Source of the DNA: Ricinus communis
Lineage: Eukaryota; Streptophyta; Magnoliopsida; Malpighiales; Euphorbiaceae
Assembly (NCBI RefSeq): GCF_019578655.1
Contig: NC_063264.1
Location: 19,952,429-20,016,428 of the forward strand
Direction of reading: 5' to 3'
Length of the DNA: 64,000 nt
Part shown: piece by piece, positions 12,345 to 22,600 of the stretch
Numbering within the stretch: the stretch's first letter is position 1
Layout: each line of letters begins with the position of its first letter
Notes under the pieces: generated by a model
Databases searched by the model: none
Told to the model about the DNA's origin: nothing
The model's input: only the letters and a program-made list of their open reading frames with translations
Position numbers and translations under genes: made by a program

Positions 12345-12735
12345 TTGTGTCTGTTCTTACCATTAAAGGCTTTATTCTTTGCTACAGTAATTGTTGCTTA
12401 GCAATCATAATGCATAGACACAGAAGGTGTTAGTTTTAAACCTAATGGAATAATTGCTAAGAGATTTCTCAACTATCTAGCCTCATTACCAGCTAATTCT
12501 AGAGCAACAAACTTTGACTCCATAGTAGATTTTGCAATAATAGTCTATTTAGCCGACTGTCAGGTAACTGCACCCCCATGTAGAGTGAATGCATAACCAC
12601 TAGTCGATTTTATCTCATATGAATCTGAGATCCCGTTAGCATCATTGTACCCTTCTAATACAACAGGAAATCCACTATAAAGAATATCATAATTCATGGT
12701 ACCTCTCAAATACTTCATTCGTTTGAGGCCTGATA
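12345..12735 (-). pseudogene. Inverted segment of the Copia A RNase H
   Basis: On the minus strand, opposite to the rest of the element, this block reads the copia RT-RNase H connection and RNase H core: MKYLRGTMNYDILYSGFP near 12715, DANGISDSYEIKSTSGYAFTL near 12610, then STMESKFVALE and the end FNGKNR near 12355. The plus-strand sequence before it ends with RYTHNPNRDH and after it resumes with LLKDGIISIDYV, the parts that normally flank this segment. TGATCA hexamers lie at both borders (12339-12344 and 12736-12741). Several stops are present. Confidence 0.85.
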
Positions 12736-12880
12736 TGATCAAATAGCTGTTGAAAGATGGAATTATTTCCATTGATTATGTGAAGTTAGAAGTGAATTTG
12801 GCCGATCCTCTGACTATACCTTTGGGAAGAAAGTTAATTAATGAAACATTAAGGGAAATAGGACTTAAGCCAACATGAGA
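12736..12880 (+). pseudogene. Copia A RNase H C-terminus
   Basis: Plus-strand reading resumes with LLKDGIISIDYVKLEVNLAD, continues PLTIPLGRKLINETL and ends at a TGA at about 12879. This is the normal end of copia polyproteins. It is separated from the rest of RNase H only by the inversion. The 560 bp after it is the 3' untranslated part before the LTR; I see no further gene there. Confidence 0.8.
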
Positions 12881-13438
12881 TATAAACAGTGATAGGAATC
12901 CAACCTTTGATTGGAGATTTCACGAATAAGGTCATATGGGTAAAAACAAGTCACTTATTAATCCTCCTAGCATAATAATTTTCTTTCCTATAGTGTGAGT
13001 AATGCTAGACTACAATAAGTGAGAGGATGAGCTAAAAGCTCTTAATGTATTTCATATCCCTTAAAAGTAGTATACTAATTGCAGAATATACTTGATGAGA
13101 TCACCTATATGAGTGTGGAGTGGGGCCTCTCCTATGAGATTTTGGCAAAATCTCTAAAGTACTCATGAATTACCAAGCACGCGTATGGCCTGTTTAGCGC
13201 AAAACCACATAGAACAGTAGAAATTGTAGGAGTTTAATGTGACTGATAAGGTGCTAACCTACAATAAAGAGCCTTTGATTCATAAAAGTTAATTACTTCA
13301 CCAATTACTCTATATGTTATGTCTTATCATTCTAGTTCTGGTTTATAATCCAAAAGACATAAGATTCGAAGTATTCTACACATGTTTAACCTAACAAAAT
13401 TATTTATTTTTCATAAAAAATTAAAATATGTTGGGGAT

Positions 13439-13967
13439 TGTTGGATATATATCTTGTATTTCAAAAATTCTTTTATCCCACATCTCTAAAGTGAAAGCCT
13501 CTACTTTTTTTTTTATAAAGAAGTCCTTCTCCTTAGGCTTGTGAAGAGCCTTGTAGGGTGTTGGGCTCACACGCACAAGAATTTGGCCAAAAATCCAATT
13601 CAAGTGTAACTTTGTGGATTATCCCCCTCTCCCTAAAATATTTATTTTTGACTTAGTAATTTTCAATAACCCAATCACCTATTTTTTTTGCTATTTTTTT
13701 ACTCTAATGTTCAATTAGTGGATAGAATATCTCCTAAATATTTTTGTTGACATTGTATTATAATCTTATAAATTTAACACTATAAATATACTCATTTACT
13801 AAGTGTTTTACATACCGAGCTTTCTACTTCTTCTTTCTCTACTCTATTGGGTTAAATTTATTTCTGCTACTGCTTATTGAATCTTGAGAGATTGGACAGT
13901 AAATCTTTAAGTACAGTGCCATTCTTGCACGACTCAAGCTTCATTAAAACTCTATTCTACCTTAACA
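13439..13967 (+). repeat. Copia A 3' LTR
   Basis: The LTR starts TGTTGGATAT after the purine-rich TGTTGGGGAT and ends TTAACA. It carries a TATA-like TATAAATATACTC near 13783, and has a single copy of the block that is tripled in the 5' LTR. A run of T at 13507-13517 lies in U3. Confidence 0.82.
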
Positions 13968-14594
13968 AAATCCCATAAAAATATACCATAATAAAGAGAT
14001 TGCACCACACTTGACAAATAAATGGTCAATAGTTTCCAAATCGTCATTATAAAAGGACAATTATATTAGCATAATCAATGACGCCTTTGGCTCATAAAGA
14101 AGCTCTTGTATTCAACTTGTTATGAAGTGCAAGCCAAGAGAAGAGTTCAACTTTTGATGGCACAAGATTTTTCCATAGGCTGGAAACAAGTACAAGATCA
14201 GCAAGGGAGAAGAGAAGAACTTTCCATTGCATTAACAACAAATCTCACTGAGTATTCCCCCTTAGGGTCAAATTTCCAAAAGAAGCAATCAACATAGTAG
14301 GGAGAGAAGCGAATCTCCTTAGTTAAGGAGGAAATTACATGCTCTTGTTCCCAAAGCCTTAAACCTTGCATCCATCTGAAATTCTAACAAAAGACTGCCC
14401 CCTCAAAATCTTTCTCGTAGAGAGAATTCTAATGGCCAGCAATCAAGCCAAAACCATCATCTTTCACCATTTCCTAACAATAGTGTAGTACTTCTACAAA
14501 AGATATTTCATTTTAGTACGCCATATATCCCTCTAAATAGTGAAGAACTTGGAACGATTAACCAAATAGGAAGAATGTAGACCTGGGTGAGTAC
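13968..14594 (-). pseudogene. LINE fragment 4 of 5: zf-RVT domain
   Basis: On the minus strand this reads the region between reverse transcriptase and RNase H of plant LINEs. It shows a GNGERWWFWLDCWP-type motif near 14475, a GEYSVRF-type segment near 14260, then WLALHNKLNTRASL near 14120, and YNDDLETIDHLFVKC near 14040 with the zinc-binding cysteine and histidine context. Frames change several times and stops are frequent. It is bounded by Copia A on the left and Copia B on the right. Confidence 0.8.
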
Positions 14595-15770
14595 TGTTGA
14601 CCTAAGATGCAATTAATCTCTATTTTGATTCTAACAACCAAATTAAATATTACTAACACCATGAGCAAGTGTTTATGTAATAGAGCAGCAAAGGAACCAA
14701 GCCTATCCCAAACATTCTTTAGCCTTCCAATAGATCTTGTAAATTTACCTCAAAAGCGTGAAGGCACCCCAAAAGGCATGGGGGTGCTTTTCATAAAGTC
14801 AAAAAGTTTATAAGACGTTGAGAAGTCCACCTGACAGAGGCCCAATCATCTCATGACACTTGGCAGTCAAAGTGTCAAAGCTCGAAGAAGCGTGAGGGCG
14901 CCTCACTTTAAGTGTTGAGACAACTTCTGGCAGACGATAACATGATGACAAGCATAAGGGTGCTTTTGGGCGCAGTCAAGGTAAGTACAAGGGCGCTATT
15001 ATGGCATGTAGACGATCTTCACAACTAATGCGATGTTAGTAACTATTGAGATAGCAACCACCCTATTAGTGCCTCGTGGTTGGAGCTTTTAGAGTTCCAA
15101 TGTCTCTTTTCAGAAAGCACGAGCGCACTTAGGAAGCACGGGGGCACTTTCCATGACTTTCGGTAATTTTTGCCAAGTCATCAAATATTGGATTGTTGGA
15201 GTTTTGGCCTCATTATAACATCTCTAAGGGGTTGGTATAAGTATAAATACCCCTCTTAAAGACATAATAATTAAGTGTGGGATATACCAAAACTCTTGCA
15301 AATTTATTTCTCAACTTCTTACACTCTGTTTTCTTTCTTTATAAAGTGTATTAAGTTGAAAATTTTATTCTACTAAAACTTAGAAAGGGTTGTTGTGAAA
15401 GCCTAGTTATTAAAAACACAAGGAATTGATTATTGAGTAACCATTAATACTTAAGGGTTAAGAGACATAGTGAGAGTTCGATGCACTAAGAGAAGAGGTT
15501 CAGTTTGAGCCTTGAAAGCACCAAGTTGTGGGTGAACTTGTAAAACCCACGGTTCTAATCAAAGTGATTAGTGACGTACTCAAGTGTGATCTTGAGGAGT
15601 GAACATAGGGAGGTTTGTTCCTGAACCATTATAAATCCCTTTGTGTTGACTTCTCTAACCTTTAATCTCTTCATCTTTTTCCTTAATCTTTTGTGTTTCT
15701 ACCTAAATCCTCTTACTTACGCAATTTGAAGTCATCAATTCAACCCCTTTCTTGGTTCTAAGGGACAACA
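14595..15770 (+). repeat. Copia B 5' LTR with G-rich dyad array
   Basis: The LTR begins TGTTGACC and ends GGGACAACA, immediately before a primer site. Its U3 half holds about six variants of an AGCAYGRGGGYGCTT-like dyad between 14771 and 15150. A TATA-like TATAAATACCCCTC lies at 15241-15254. The last 140 bp match 19423-19565. Confidence 0.82.
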
Positions 15771-15772
15771 AG

Positions 15773-15784
15773 TAGTATCAGAGC
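15773..15784 (+). other. Copia B primer binding site
   Basis: TAGTATCAGAGC lies two bases after the LTR. It matches the usual TGGTATCAGAGC complement of the initiator methionine tRNA 3' end with one change. It fixes the LTR end and the plus orientation. Confidence 0.85.
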
Positions 15785-15822
15785 TTAATCACTCTTATCA
15801 AGCTTAATTGTGAGTGCAAAGA

Positions 15823-17168
15823 TCATGGCAACCAATTAAGGAGCCCAACACCTTAAGCCATTCTTTGACGGATCTTATTATGCTTTTTAGAAATTCTGTA
15901 TGGAAATATATTTGGATTCCTATGGCATTAAAGTGTGGGATTATATAATGAAGAAATTGAAAGCTCCTACCGAAATAAAGAATGGGGAAGAAAGGATTCT
16001 CCTTAGTGAAGAATGGGTTGATACCCACAAGAAGCACAACCACAAGAACAAGCAAGCAATGGCTATACTTGTGAGTTGTCTCTCTAGAGAAGAGTGTGAA
16101 AGAGTCCAACATTGCACCATGACTCATCAAATTTGGACTATCTTGAAGAAATATTATGAAGGCACAAAACAAGTAAAATCAAGAAAGATCTAAATGTATA
16201 TCACCGAGTATGAAATGTTCAAGATGAAGCCTAACGAGTCCGTCACTGACATGACAAATAGACTTCTCACCATCATCAACAATATGAGAAAGCTTGGAAA
16301 GCACTATGAGCTAGTTAACAGTAACAACAAAATTCTTAGAAGCCTTCCTTTAGATAAGTATGGTGCTAGAGTGGCTAGCATTGAAGAAGCAAATGAAGAC
16401 TTAAGAAAAATTCCTTTATAGGTAGCTTCTAACTCATGAGATGTCTCTTGTGAGAGATGAAGTAGATAGAGATTGTGGAAAGAAGAAAGCCCTAGCTCTC
16501 AATGCTAGCACTAGAGGTCAAGATGCAATTGACATTCCAAGTGATGATGAAGAACAAAGGGAAGCTCTAAGTGAGAGTAATAATGTGGCACTCATCACCA
16601 AGCATGTCACAAGCAAAAAGACCTTCTCCAAATCAAGAACAAGTAAGGACAAGAAGAAGGAAGTCACTTACTACGAGTGTGGGAAGCAAGGGCATATTAA
16701 ACGGGTTGTGCAAAGTACTTGAAGAGAAAGAAGGGAGACAAAGAAAAGAAAAAGGATTTGAAGGCTACTTGGAGTGATGCATCTTTATCCTCCAACAATG
16801 AAAGTGAAAGAGAAAAGGAGGCAAAACTTTGCTTCATGGCCAACATGGAAGAATCCCAAAATGTATGTTCCACTTATCATTCATGTAATTCTGCTTCTTC
16901 ATGTTCATCTTCTCATTCTTTTGATGATGATTTGTTGGATAATGAGGATGAGCTTTTGTAAAACATGCTTTCAAAATTTAATTTTTATAAAAGTAAATGT
17001 TCTTACTTAGAGGAAGACCTTAAAATTTCAAAGAAGGAAATTGCCTCCTTAAAAACCTCCAATGATGACCTAAGGAACTTATTGGATGATGTTTCAAAAG
17101 AAAATCTTTTTAAAGGAAACAACTCTTTAAAAAATGAAGTTGAAGAACTTAGAAACTTAATTTCATAA
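15823..17168 (+). pseudogene. Copia B gag with CCHC remnant and coiled-coil tail
   Basis: The gag begins at ATG 15823 (MATN, then a stop) and reads a UBN2-like gag domain: MEIYLDSYGIKVWDYIMKKL near 15900 and FKMKPNESVTDMTNRL near 16215. A knuckle YYECGKQGHIK near 16670 has lost its first and last cysteines. Downstream an acidic, serine-rich stretch is followed by a heptad-like segment (EEDLKISKKEIASLKTSND, about 17010-17160) that should form a coiled coil. Stops at 15836, 15889, 16191, 16420 and elsewhere disrupt it. Confidence 0.82.
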
Positions 17169-17689
17169 TTTCACAAAAGAAAGGAGTCTTTTGACACCTT
17201 AACTGTGTCTTAAAGATCTCCCCTTGTGAGACATGGACTTGGGTTTAAAGGGTTTCATCATCCTCATCTCACAACACAATCTTTGTTAAAGCCACTCAAT
17301 CTTAAGTATTAGAAAGAAACTCAAATGAAGTTTTAAAAAGCAATAAACACACTAAACCTCCCATTCAAAAGAAAGGAAAAGGTACACATATTCCCAAGGC
17401 TAAGCCAAGAGGAATAAAGTATACATTTATGTATAAGAGCGTAAATTTTGGTAAACTTTGTTCATGCATGTGTGATAGTAATCATATGAGGTCCAAATCT
17501 CAAGCAAAAGTGTAAAAAGACCAACTCGAACTCTATTAAGAATTTTAAGGTCACTTGCCACTATTGCATGAGAATTAGACACATAAACGTAAAATGCAAG
17601 ATAAGAAAAATGCATCTTTTCATGAGTGAGTCTTTTAATGCTAACTCCAAGAACCAACTTTTTTTAGGTACCTAAAACCAAGTGAAAGT

Positions 17690-18240
17690 GTTTCTTAAAT
17701 CCAAGTACAAATCTTTGGCATGTTGATAGTGGATGTTCAAGGCACGTGACGAATGACAAGAGTCTTTTCATAGATGTCAAGGACTACAAAGAAGTTAACT
17801 TTTGGATATGATGCCAAGGGTAAGGTAATTGGTATCAAATCTATTAGTAAGGATGGTAAATCTTTCATTGATGATGCTTTTCTAGTGGATAGTTTGAAAG
17901 TCAATTGTGTGATAAGGGGAACAAAATCACTTTTAGCTCCAATGAATGCCTTGTCAATTCCCTTGTGAATGACAAAGTGATATTCAAAGGAGAAAAAAGT
18001 GGCAACACCTACATAATTGATTTACACAAAGTTGCTAACTAATCTTTCAAGTGTCTTATGTCTGTTAGTGATGAGTCTTCACTATGGCATAGAAGACTTG
18101 GACATGCAAGCATGGAGCATCTTCATAAATTAGCTAAAGAGGAGTTAATGCATGAACTTCCTAAAAGTGAAGTTCATCAAAGACAAGCCTTGTGAACCAT
18201 GCCAAATGGGAAAACAACACCAATCATCCTTTAAATCCAA
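17690..18240 (+). pseudogene. Copia B protease and pre-integrase region
   Basis: The protease active site reads LWHVDSGCSRHVTNDKSLF near 17717. A one-base shift then moves the frame to GKVIGIKSISKDGKSFIDDA near 17820. A GAG-pre-integrase segment SLWHRRLGHASMEHLHKL lies near 18077. The protease would cleave the polyprotein; here it is split over two frames with extra stops. Confidence 0.82.
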
Positions 18241-18275
18241 AATCATTTTAAGTAATTCTAGACTACTCTAACTGC

Positions 18276-19420
18276 TACATATAGATTTGCTTGGACCTAC
18301 TAGAGTAGCTAGCTTGGGTGGAAAGTCATATGCATTTGTAATTATTGATGATTACTCCAGATTTACTTGGGTTAACTTCCTTGCTCATAAGAATGAGGCT
18401 TTCAATGTTTTTAGATATTTTGCAAAACGTGTTCAAAATGAGAAAGGATATTTGATTTCCTCTATAAGAAGTGATCATGGAAAGGAATTTGAAAATTATC
18501 TTTTTGAAATCTTTATAAAGAATTTGGTATTTCTCACAACTTTTTCTCTCCTAGAACTCCCCAGCAAAATGGAGTTGTGGAAAGAAAAAATAGAATACTA
18601 GTGGAAATGGTTAGAATAATGCTCAATAAGTATGAACTTCCTCCATACTTTTGGGCTGAAGCCATTAATACTAGTTATTATGTTGCTAACAAAGTTTTCA
18701 AAAGACCTTTGCTAAACAAAAGACCTTTGCTAAACAAAAGACCTTATGAGCTTTGGAAAGGAAGAAAATCTAAGGTCTTATATTTTAGAGTTTTTGGTTG
18801 CAAATGCTACATTCTAAATACCAAGGATAACCTTGAAAAATTTGATGCCGAAGCCGATATAGGAATTTTCCTATGCTACTCCACCTCAAGCAAAGCTTAT
18901 AGAATTTTTAACAAACGTACTTTAGTAGTTGAAGAGTCTATGAATATTTTTTTTAATGAATCAAATAAGCTTGATCTTAGGAAAGGTATTTTTGTGGATG
19001 ATCTTGTAGGTGCATTTGAGGAACTGAAGCTGAACATTGACGATCCCTCAAAAGAAGTAGACGAACCTTTGGAGGAAACTCAAGAAGATCAACACAATCA
19101 AGATGCTATTCAAGATCTGCAAGAGATGGAAAACTCTCAAGACATTCTAAAAGCTTGGAATTTCAAAAAGGATCATCCCTCTACTCAAATCATTGGAAAT
19201 CTATCAAAAAGTGTAAGTACTCGCTCTAAACTAGTAGCTTTAAATAATCTAGCTTTTGTTTCTCAAATTGAGCCAAGGACTATTGATGAGGCTTTAAAAT
19301 ATAAGAGTCGGGTGATTGCTATGCCAGATGAACTCAACCAATTTGAGAGAAACAAAGTATGAGAATTTTTCCCTAGACCCAAAAATAGTCCAATTATAGG
19401 TTGTAAATGGGTTAGTGCCT
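18276..19420 (+). pseudogene. Copia B integrase, partial
   Basis: The integrase core has its first aspartate in HIDLLGPTRV near 18281, the second in IRSDHGKEFEN near 18475 and the glutamate in PQQNGVVERKNR near 18565. A frameshift lies between the second aspartate and the glutamate. A long open segment from 18577 to 19362 covers the integrase C-terminus (VFGCKCYI and AYRIFNKRTLVVEESMNIFF) and the linker to reverse transcriptase. Reading ends at IIGCKWVSASD, where reverse transcriptase would begin and the deletion starts. An 18-bp unit is duplicated in tandem at 18702-18737, adding six residues (RPLLNK). Confidence 0.87.
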
Positions 19421-19422
19421 CA

Positions 19423-19565
19423 GATAAATCCCTTTGTGTTGACTTCTCTAACCTTAAATCTCTTCATCCTTTTCCTTAATCTTTTGTGTTTCTACCTAAA
19501 GCCTCTTACTTCCGCAATTTGAGGTTACCAACTCAATCCCCACTTCTTGGTTCCAAGAGACAATA
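19423..19565 (+). repeat. Copia B 3' LTR remnant
   Basis: The sequence from ATAAATCCCTTTGTGTTG to GAGACAATA matches the last 140 bp of the 5' LTR at about 15630-15770. The junction with the coding region is direct, with no U3 and no purine tract. Confidence 0.85.
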
Positions 19566-19783
19566 AATACCATATCTATAGCAAACAACTTCTTGCTAGG
19601 AAAACCTATTAGTATCATCCTTTAATTAGTATATCCACTTAAATGGTAAAGCATTATTTTTTCAAAGTAGAGACCTTATGATCAAAGCACCATACTTTTT
19701 GGCAATTATATAGTATCCTACTTAACACAACACGTTTTCCTCCCTTCAAGGCATCCACTCCCATAAAACATTTTTCAAAAACT
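19566..19783 (-). pseudogene. LINE fragment 3 of 5: end of reverse transcriptase
   Basis: On the minus strand, after frame changes, this short piece resembles the segment after the reverse transcriptase thumb of plant LINEs: a GALIIRSL stretch followed by NNALPFKWI, comparable to the GLGIR...N.ALLGKW region. On one side it is continuous in order with fragment 2 at 28203, on the other with fragment 4 at 14594. The call relies on weak similarity plus context. Confidence 0.6.
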
Positions 19784-21225
19784 TGATGGGTTGCTACTCG
19801 TGTTAGCTACAATCTAAGGCAGTGTACCTATCGATGCAGTCTAGCACTAATGGCGAGTATCAAGGTCGTATTCCTCGGGAAAGCGAAAGCCCAGAGTTAC
19901 TCCTTTGTTCTTTGTTATATTAACCTAAAATGGATGATGAATAAATTCTAAACTAACTATTAACTACAAGCTAAGTTCTAAGGGAGATGCAAGAGTGATT
20001 GATAAACGAAATAATCAAGACAAGAAGAAAAACCCAAAGGGAATCTAAACTAGTTGGCAACCGAACAAAAGATAAAGGATCGGTGAGTCTAATTATGCTA
20101 CCCGTGGACGAATTCTTAACCGAATTCGGTTTCTCTCTCGAGATAACCGAATTCCTAAACCTAATAACCTAAAGTTGGAATCTCTTCCTAACGATTGATT
20201 CTTAAATTAGCATTAAGCTTTAATCCGCCTCTATTAAGCTTTGTTAATTCTTAATCCGGCTAGTTAATTATCCTTATCTCTAAGCGATTATTAACCAGTT
20301 CTTGCTATTCAAAATTCCAATTGCCAAACACAATTCACAATGTCTCATGAATAATGCATAATCTTATTAATACTGAAAACAAGAAGAATACAAAACCAAC
20401 TCGAACAATCCAACAATATAATATCAAGCCAACATAGTAAAGAAATCCTAATGGATTAAATCAATCTAGCTAATCATGTTCATTCTCAAAATATACAAGA
20501 ATTCAATTACAACAATAAGCAAAGGTAGAGAAAACCCGATTACACCCTTGGATGAGAGTAAACATTTGAATCCTTTTGCTCCAATTGAATCGATTCTTGT
20601 TCCTCTTGCTCGATTTGAAAATCAATCAACGAACCTTGCCCAATCTTCGATCCTTCAAGGAAATCTGATTAAAACCTTGATCCAAGTCTCCTTTTCCCTT
20701 GGTCTCAGCTCAGAAAACCTTTAGGGAGAGAAAAATTAGGGTTTTGGGACGTTCTAACCCTAGCCTCCTCTTTTTTCTCTTCTTTTCGTTCTTTTAATTA
20801 ATACCCCATGTCGCCTCCAACACGGCCGTGTTCCTGGCCGTGTTCTCAACATGGGATGGTGTTCCTGGCCGTGTTACTCTCTGTGGTCGTGCTCCTTGAA
20901 ATCTACTTCTTCTTTTGATGTCCAACACGGCCGTGTTTGTCCCCGTGTTGGTAACACGGCCCATGTTTGTGACCGTGTTGAGAACACGGCTAGTGTTGAA
21001 ATCAACACGGCCATATTCAGCTTCCTCATGCTCGTACTTAGCTCGTTTCGGCAGCTTTGACGTCCAATTATGCTCCAATTCTTTCCTTTTTCATCCTTTG
21101 ACCTCTTTTGGACCTAATGCACACAAACATATGTATAAGGTGAGTGTTGAGACCAATTCACATCCAAATGTCCATAAAATAAATCTTAAAAACCCCATTT
21201 AGATGTGTGTATTTTACGCACATCA
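19784..21225 (-). repeat. Element C 3' LTR
   Basis: In forward coordinates it runs from TGATGGGTTGC to CGCACATCA. It is almost identical to 26733-28202, apart from a deletion of about 36 bp near 20330 and changes in the palindrome array at 20819-21010. A TATA-like TTAATTAATA lies near 20796 on the minus strand, just downstream of the array. Confidence 0.9.
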
Positions 21226-22600
21226 AATAACCCTACACTTAGCTCATTGCTTGTCCTCAAGCAATCAAAAGTAAAATAAGGAAAATAAACCACTAAGGAA
21301 CAATACTTAGACTGACAAACAAGCTAGAGGGTTCCTGCACATATCCTTAACAAGCACAAGTCAAACAAAAAGAAACGAAGCAATCAATTCAAGTATCACA
21401 ACCAAGATGCCAATAATTCACAAAATCATCTCAAGGAAATTATTCGAACCATCTCCTCACCAGATTCACTATAAATCACTCAAAGTGTTTAAAGGGTAGT
21501 GTTTAATCGCTCAATGCATCAACTACTGCCTTACTTACTATATGCTTGCTCTTAAATCCTACTCCTACCACTTATGGAGAGTCAACAACCATGTCAAGAG
21601 GTCTTTATAAGGGTTGTAGTGGGGATTAGGTAAGGGTAGGTAAATTTGGTCAGAGTTGAACCTATGGTGTTCTGCAATGAAATACATGACATGCACACAA
21701 GTCACAATGATCACAAGGGGTAAACAATGGATACTAGTCCAAGGTGGGAAATAGGAATCAAGTCAAAATGTTTAGCTCACTTACTTTCTTTCTTTTCATC
21801 ACCTTTCCCTCTTTTTTTTTTTATATTTTCTTCTTTCTTTTTTTTTTTTCTTTTTTTCATAAGGGAAGAACATTCATATAATAGAGTGAATTTCTTTTTG
21901 GATTGAAGTAAGCTGCTACAAGATTCCAAAGCTATTCCCAAGATAAAAGTTCCCAATAAAAATAACTCATGTGCAAAATCATAACCCAAAGCAGAATAAA
22001 ACTAAGTGGTAATAGAATATGATAAAAAAATGGTGAAAGAAAGGGTTATCTACAGAATCAATAAACGAATGAAGGCTATTTGGCTAGAATGAAAAACCTA
22101 AGTGCCTTTATCATACCAAAGTGTTAAACTCTCCTTGTGGCTCTCATAAGCATTACCGAGCAAGTTCTAAAAGTAAAGACAGTACTTGGCACTCTCAAGA
22201 AGAAATAAATACAAGCATAAAAAGTGTATGCTTACAATTTAGACTCAATTTCTCACAAGTGTGCTTTTAAGTAGGTTCCAAACAAAAATCATCAAAACAG
22301 AATTAAATAAACCAAAGCAACTTAGTGCAGAACTCAAACTAATTATCTTACACTCTTCCGCAAAACTCAACACTATCGGTTTTACCCGATCACATGGACA
22401 TAAACATGATTTCAAAATCAAGTCAACGGTGAAACATCGAAACAAAGTGAAAATTTTTAAAATTTTACAAAAATTGTAAAAAGAATAAACAAATAACTAA
22501 GATGGGATAAATATCACCCACCCCACACTTGAAGGACACTGTCCTCGTTGTACAAAATATATGAAATGAAAAGGAAAAAGAAACTAATCGCCTGATTATG
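21226..22600 (-). other. Element C untranslated 3' region
   Basis: No coding sequence was recognised here. The segment next to the LTR contains the reverse complement of a GAGCTAAGTGTAGGG-type purine tract, shared with element G just before its 3' LTR. At 22530-22550 a GACAGTGTCCTTCAAGTGTG-type block is also shared with G. A T-rich low-complexity run lies at 21809-21858. Confidence 0.6.

Larger units (their letters stand above)
9056..13967 (+). mobile_element. Copia A: degenerate Ty1/copia retrotransposon inserted in the LINE
   Basis: Two related LTRs (9056-9764 and 13439-13967) flank remnants of copia gag, protease, integrase, reverse transcriptase and RNase H. Flanking pentamers AAAAC (9051-9055) and AAATC (13968-13972) differ by one base and are the probable target duplication. 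The host on both sides is the same minus-strand LINE, interrupted within zf-RVT. The element has many stops, a deletion that removes the integrase core and the start of reverse transcriptase, a 189-bp tandem duplication and an internal inversion. It cannot transpose by itself. Confidence 0.88.
14595..19565 (+). mobile_element. Copia B: Ty1/copia retrotransposon with deleted 3' half
   Basis: A full 5' LTR (14595-15770), primer site, gag, protease and integrase are followed by an abrupt junction at about 19420 with the last about 140 bp of an LTR. Reverse transcriptase, RNase H, polypurine tract and the 3' U3 are gone. Flanking pentamers AGTAC (14590-14594) and AATAC (19566-19570) differ by one base and fit a target duplication. 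Both flanks are the minus-strand LINE. Confidence 0.88.

Noticed and set aside
15773..15784. tRNA-like TGGTATCAGAGC words (also at 35660 and 52355)
   Set aside because: They are primer binding sites complementary to tRNA 3' ends next to LTRs; no cloverleaf is present.
15804..16172. Minus-strand 122-codon frame opposite Copia B gag
   Set aside because: The plus-strand frame has clear gag motifs; this is its antisense shadow.
20794..21078. Frames across the palindrome arrays (also near 27852 and 41690)
   Set aside because: Repeated palindromic words keep several frames open on both strands; they lie in LTRs and have no protein motif.
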